This document shows, piece by piece, positions 6,127 to 6,195 of a DNA stretch of 6,195 nt. The stretch comes from Trueperaceae bacterium (GTDB lineage Bacteria; Deinococcota; Deinococci; Deinococcales; Trueperaceae), in contig SKSV01000087.1 of NCBI GenBank assembly GCA_007122815.1, positions 1 to 6,195 of the forward strand, written 5' to 3'. The notes under the pieces are model-generated. The model ran no database searches and had not been told where the DNA came from. It saw only the letters and a program-made list of their open reading frames with translations. Each line of letters starts with the position of its first letter. Positions within the stretch are counted from its first letter, which is position 1. The translations under genes and the position numbers were made by a program.

Positions 6127-6195
6127 GCGGGAGTGTCGCGCCAGGGCGCGTCCAGGACGTCTCTGGAGGCAACGGCGTGCGACCTACCTCACGTG

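Noticed and set aside
6059..6172. N-terminal extension giving a 116-residue ferredoxin from 6172.
   Set aside because: The extra 38 residues have no ferredoxin character, while the GTG at 6058 has a good ribosome site and gives the usual 78-residue protein; the extension also overlaps the candidate promoter.
1..6195. CRISPR arrays, tRNA or rRNA genes, insertion sequences and attachment sites.
   Set aside because: Nearly all bases are accounted for by coding sequence, and I saw no repeat-spacer pattern, transposase, terminal repeats or tRNA-like fold.

Overview
The window is a gene-dense, high-GC stretch (about two thirds or more G+C by eye). It carries six same-strand genes followed by one convergent gene. 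Five of the six belong to the LysW carrier-protein route that makes lysine, and in some organisms arginine/ornithine, from 2-aminoadipate or glutamate. This gene set, the GC-rich codon use, the frequent GTG starts and a seven-iron ferredoxin very like those of Thermus and Deinococcus suggest a Deinococcota bacterium, possibly a Truepera-like lineage. That assignment is an inference from protein resemblance recalled from memory; no search was run.

Layout on the + strand: the 3' end of lysX (1-317; ligase that loads the amino acid on LysW), lysY/argC-type reductase (320-1375), a YcaQ/AlkX-family DNA glycosylase (about 1447-2634), lysZ kinase (2631-3479), lysJ aminotransferase (3483-4682) and lysK carboxypeptidase (about 4747-5856). 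Gaps are 2 nt, about 71 nt, a 4-nt overlap, 3 nt and about 64 nt, so these look like one operon with translational coupling at several junctions. On the - strand, a 78-residue ferredoxin (6058-5822) runs into the 3' end of lysK with a 35-bp tail-to-tail overlap. A plausible promoter for it lies at 6126-6098. The remaining 137 bp to the window edge (6059-6195) hold this leader and no other gene that I can support.

How the genes work together: LysX joins the alpha-amino group of aminoadipate (or glutamate) to the C-terminal glutamate of the carrier LysW. LysZ phosphorylates the side-chain carboxylate, LysY reduces it to the semialdehyde, LysJ transaminates it, and LysK releases lysine (or ornithine) from LysW. 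The whole post-ligation half of the pathway is therefore present in order. lysW itself is not visible and would be expected just upstream of the window.

The main oddity is the DNA-repair glycosylase gene placed between lysY and lysZ, coupled to lysZ by a GTGA overlap. Nothing else here is clearly undescribed: the window is mainly a well-formed biosynthetic operon with one functionally foreign passenger and a tight convergent junction.
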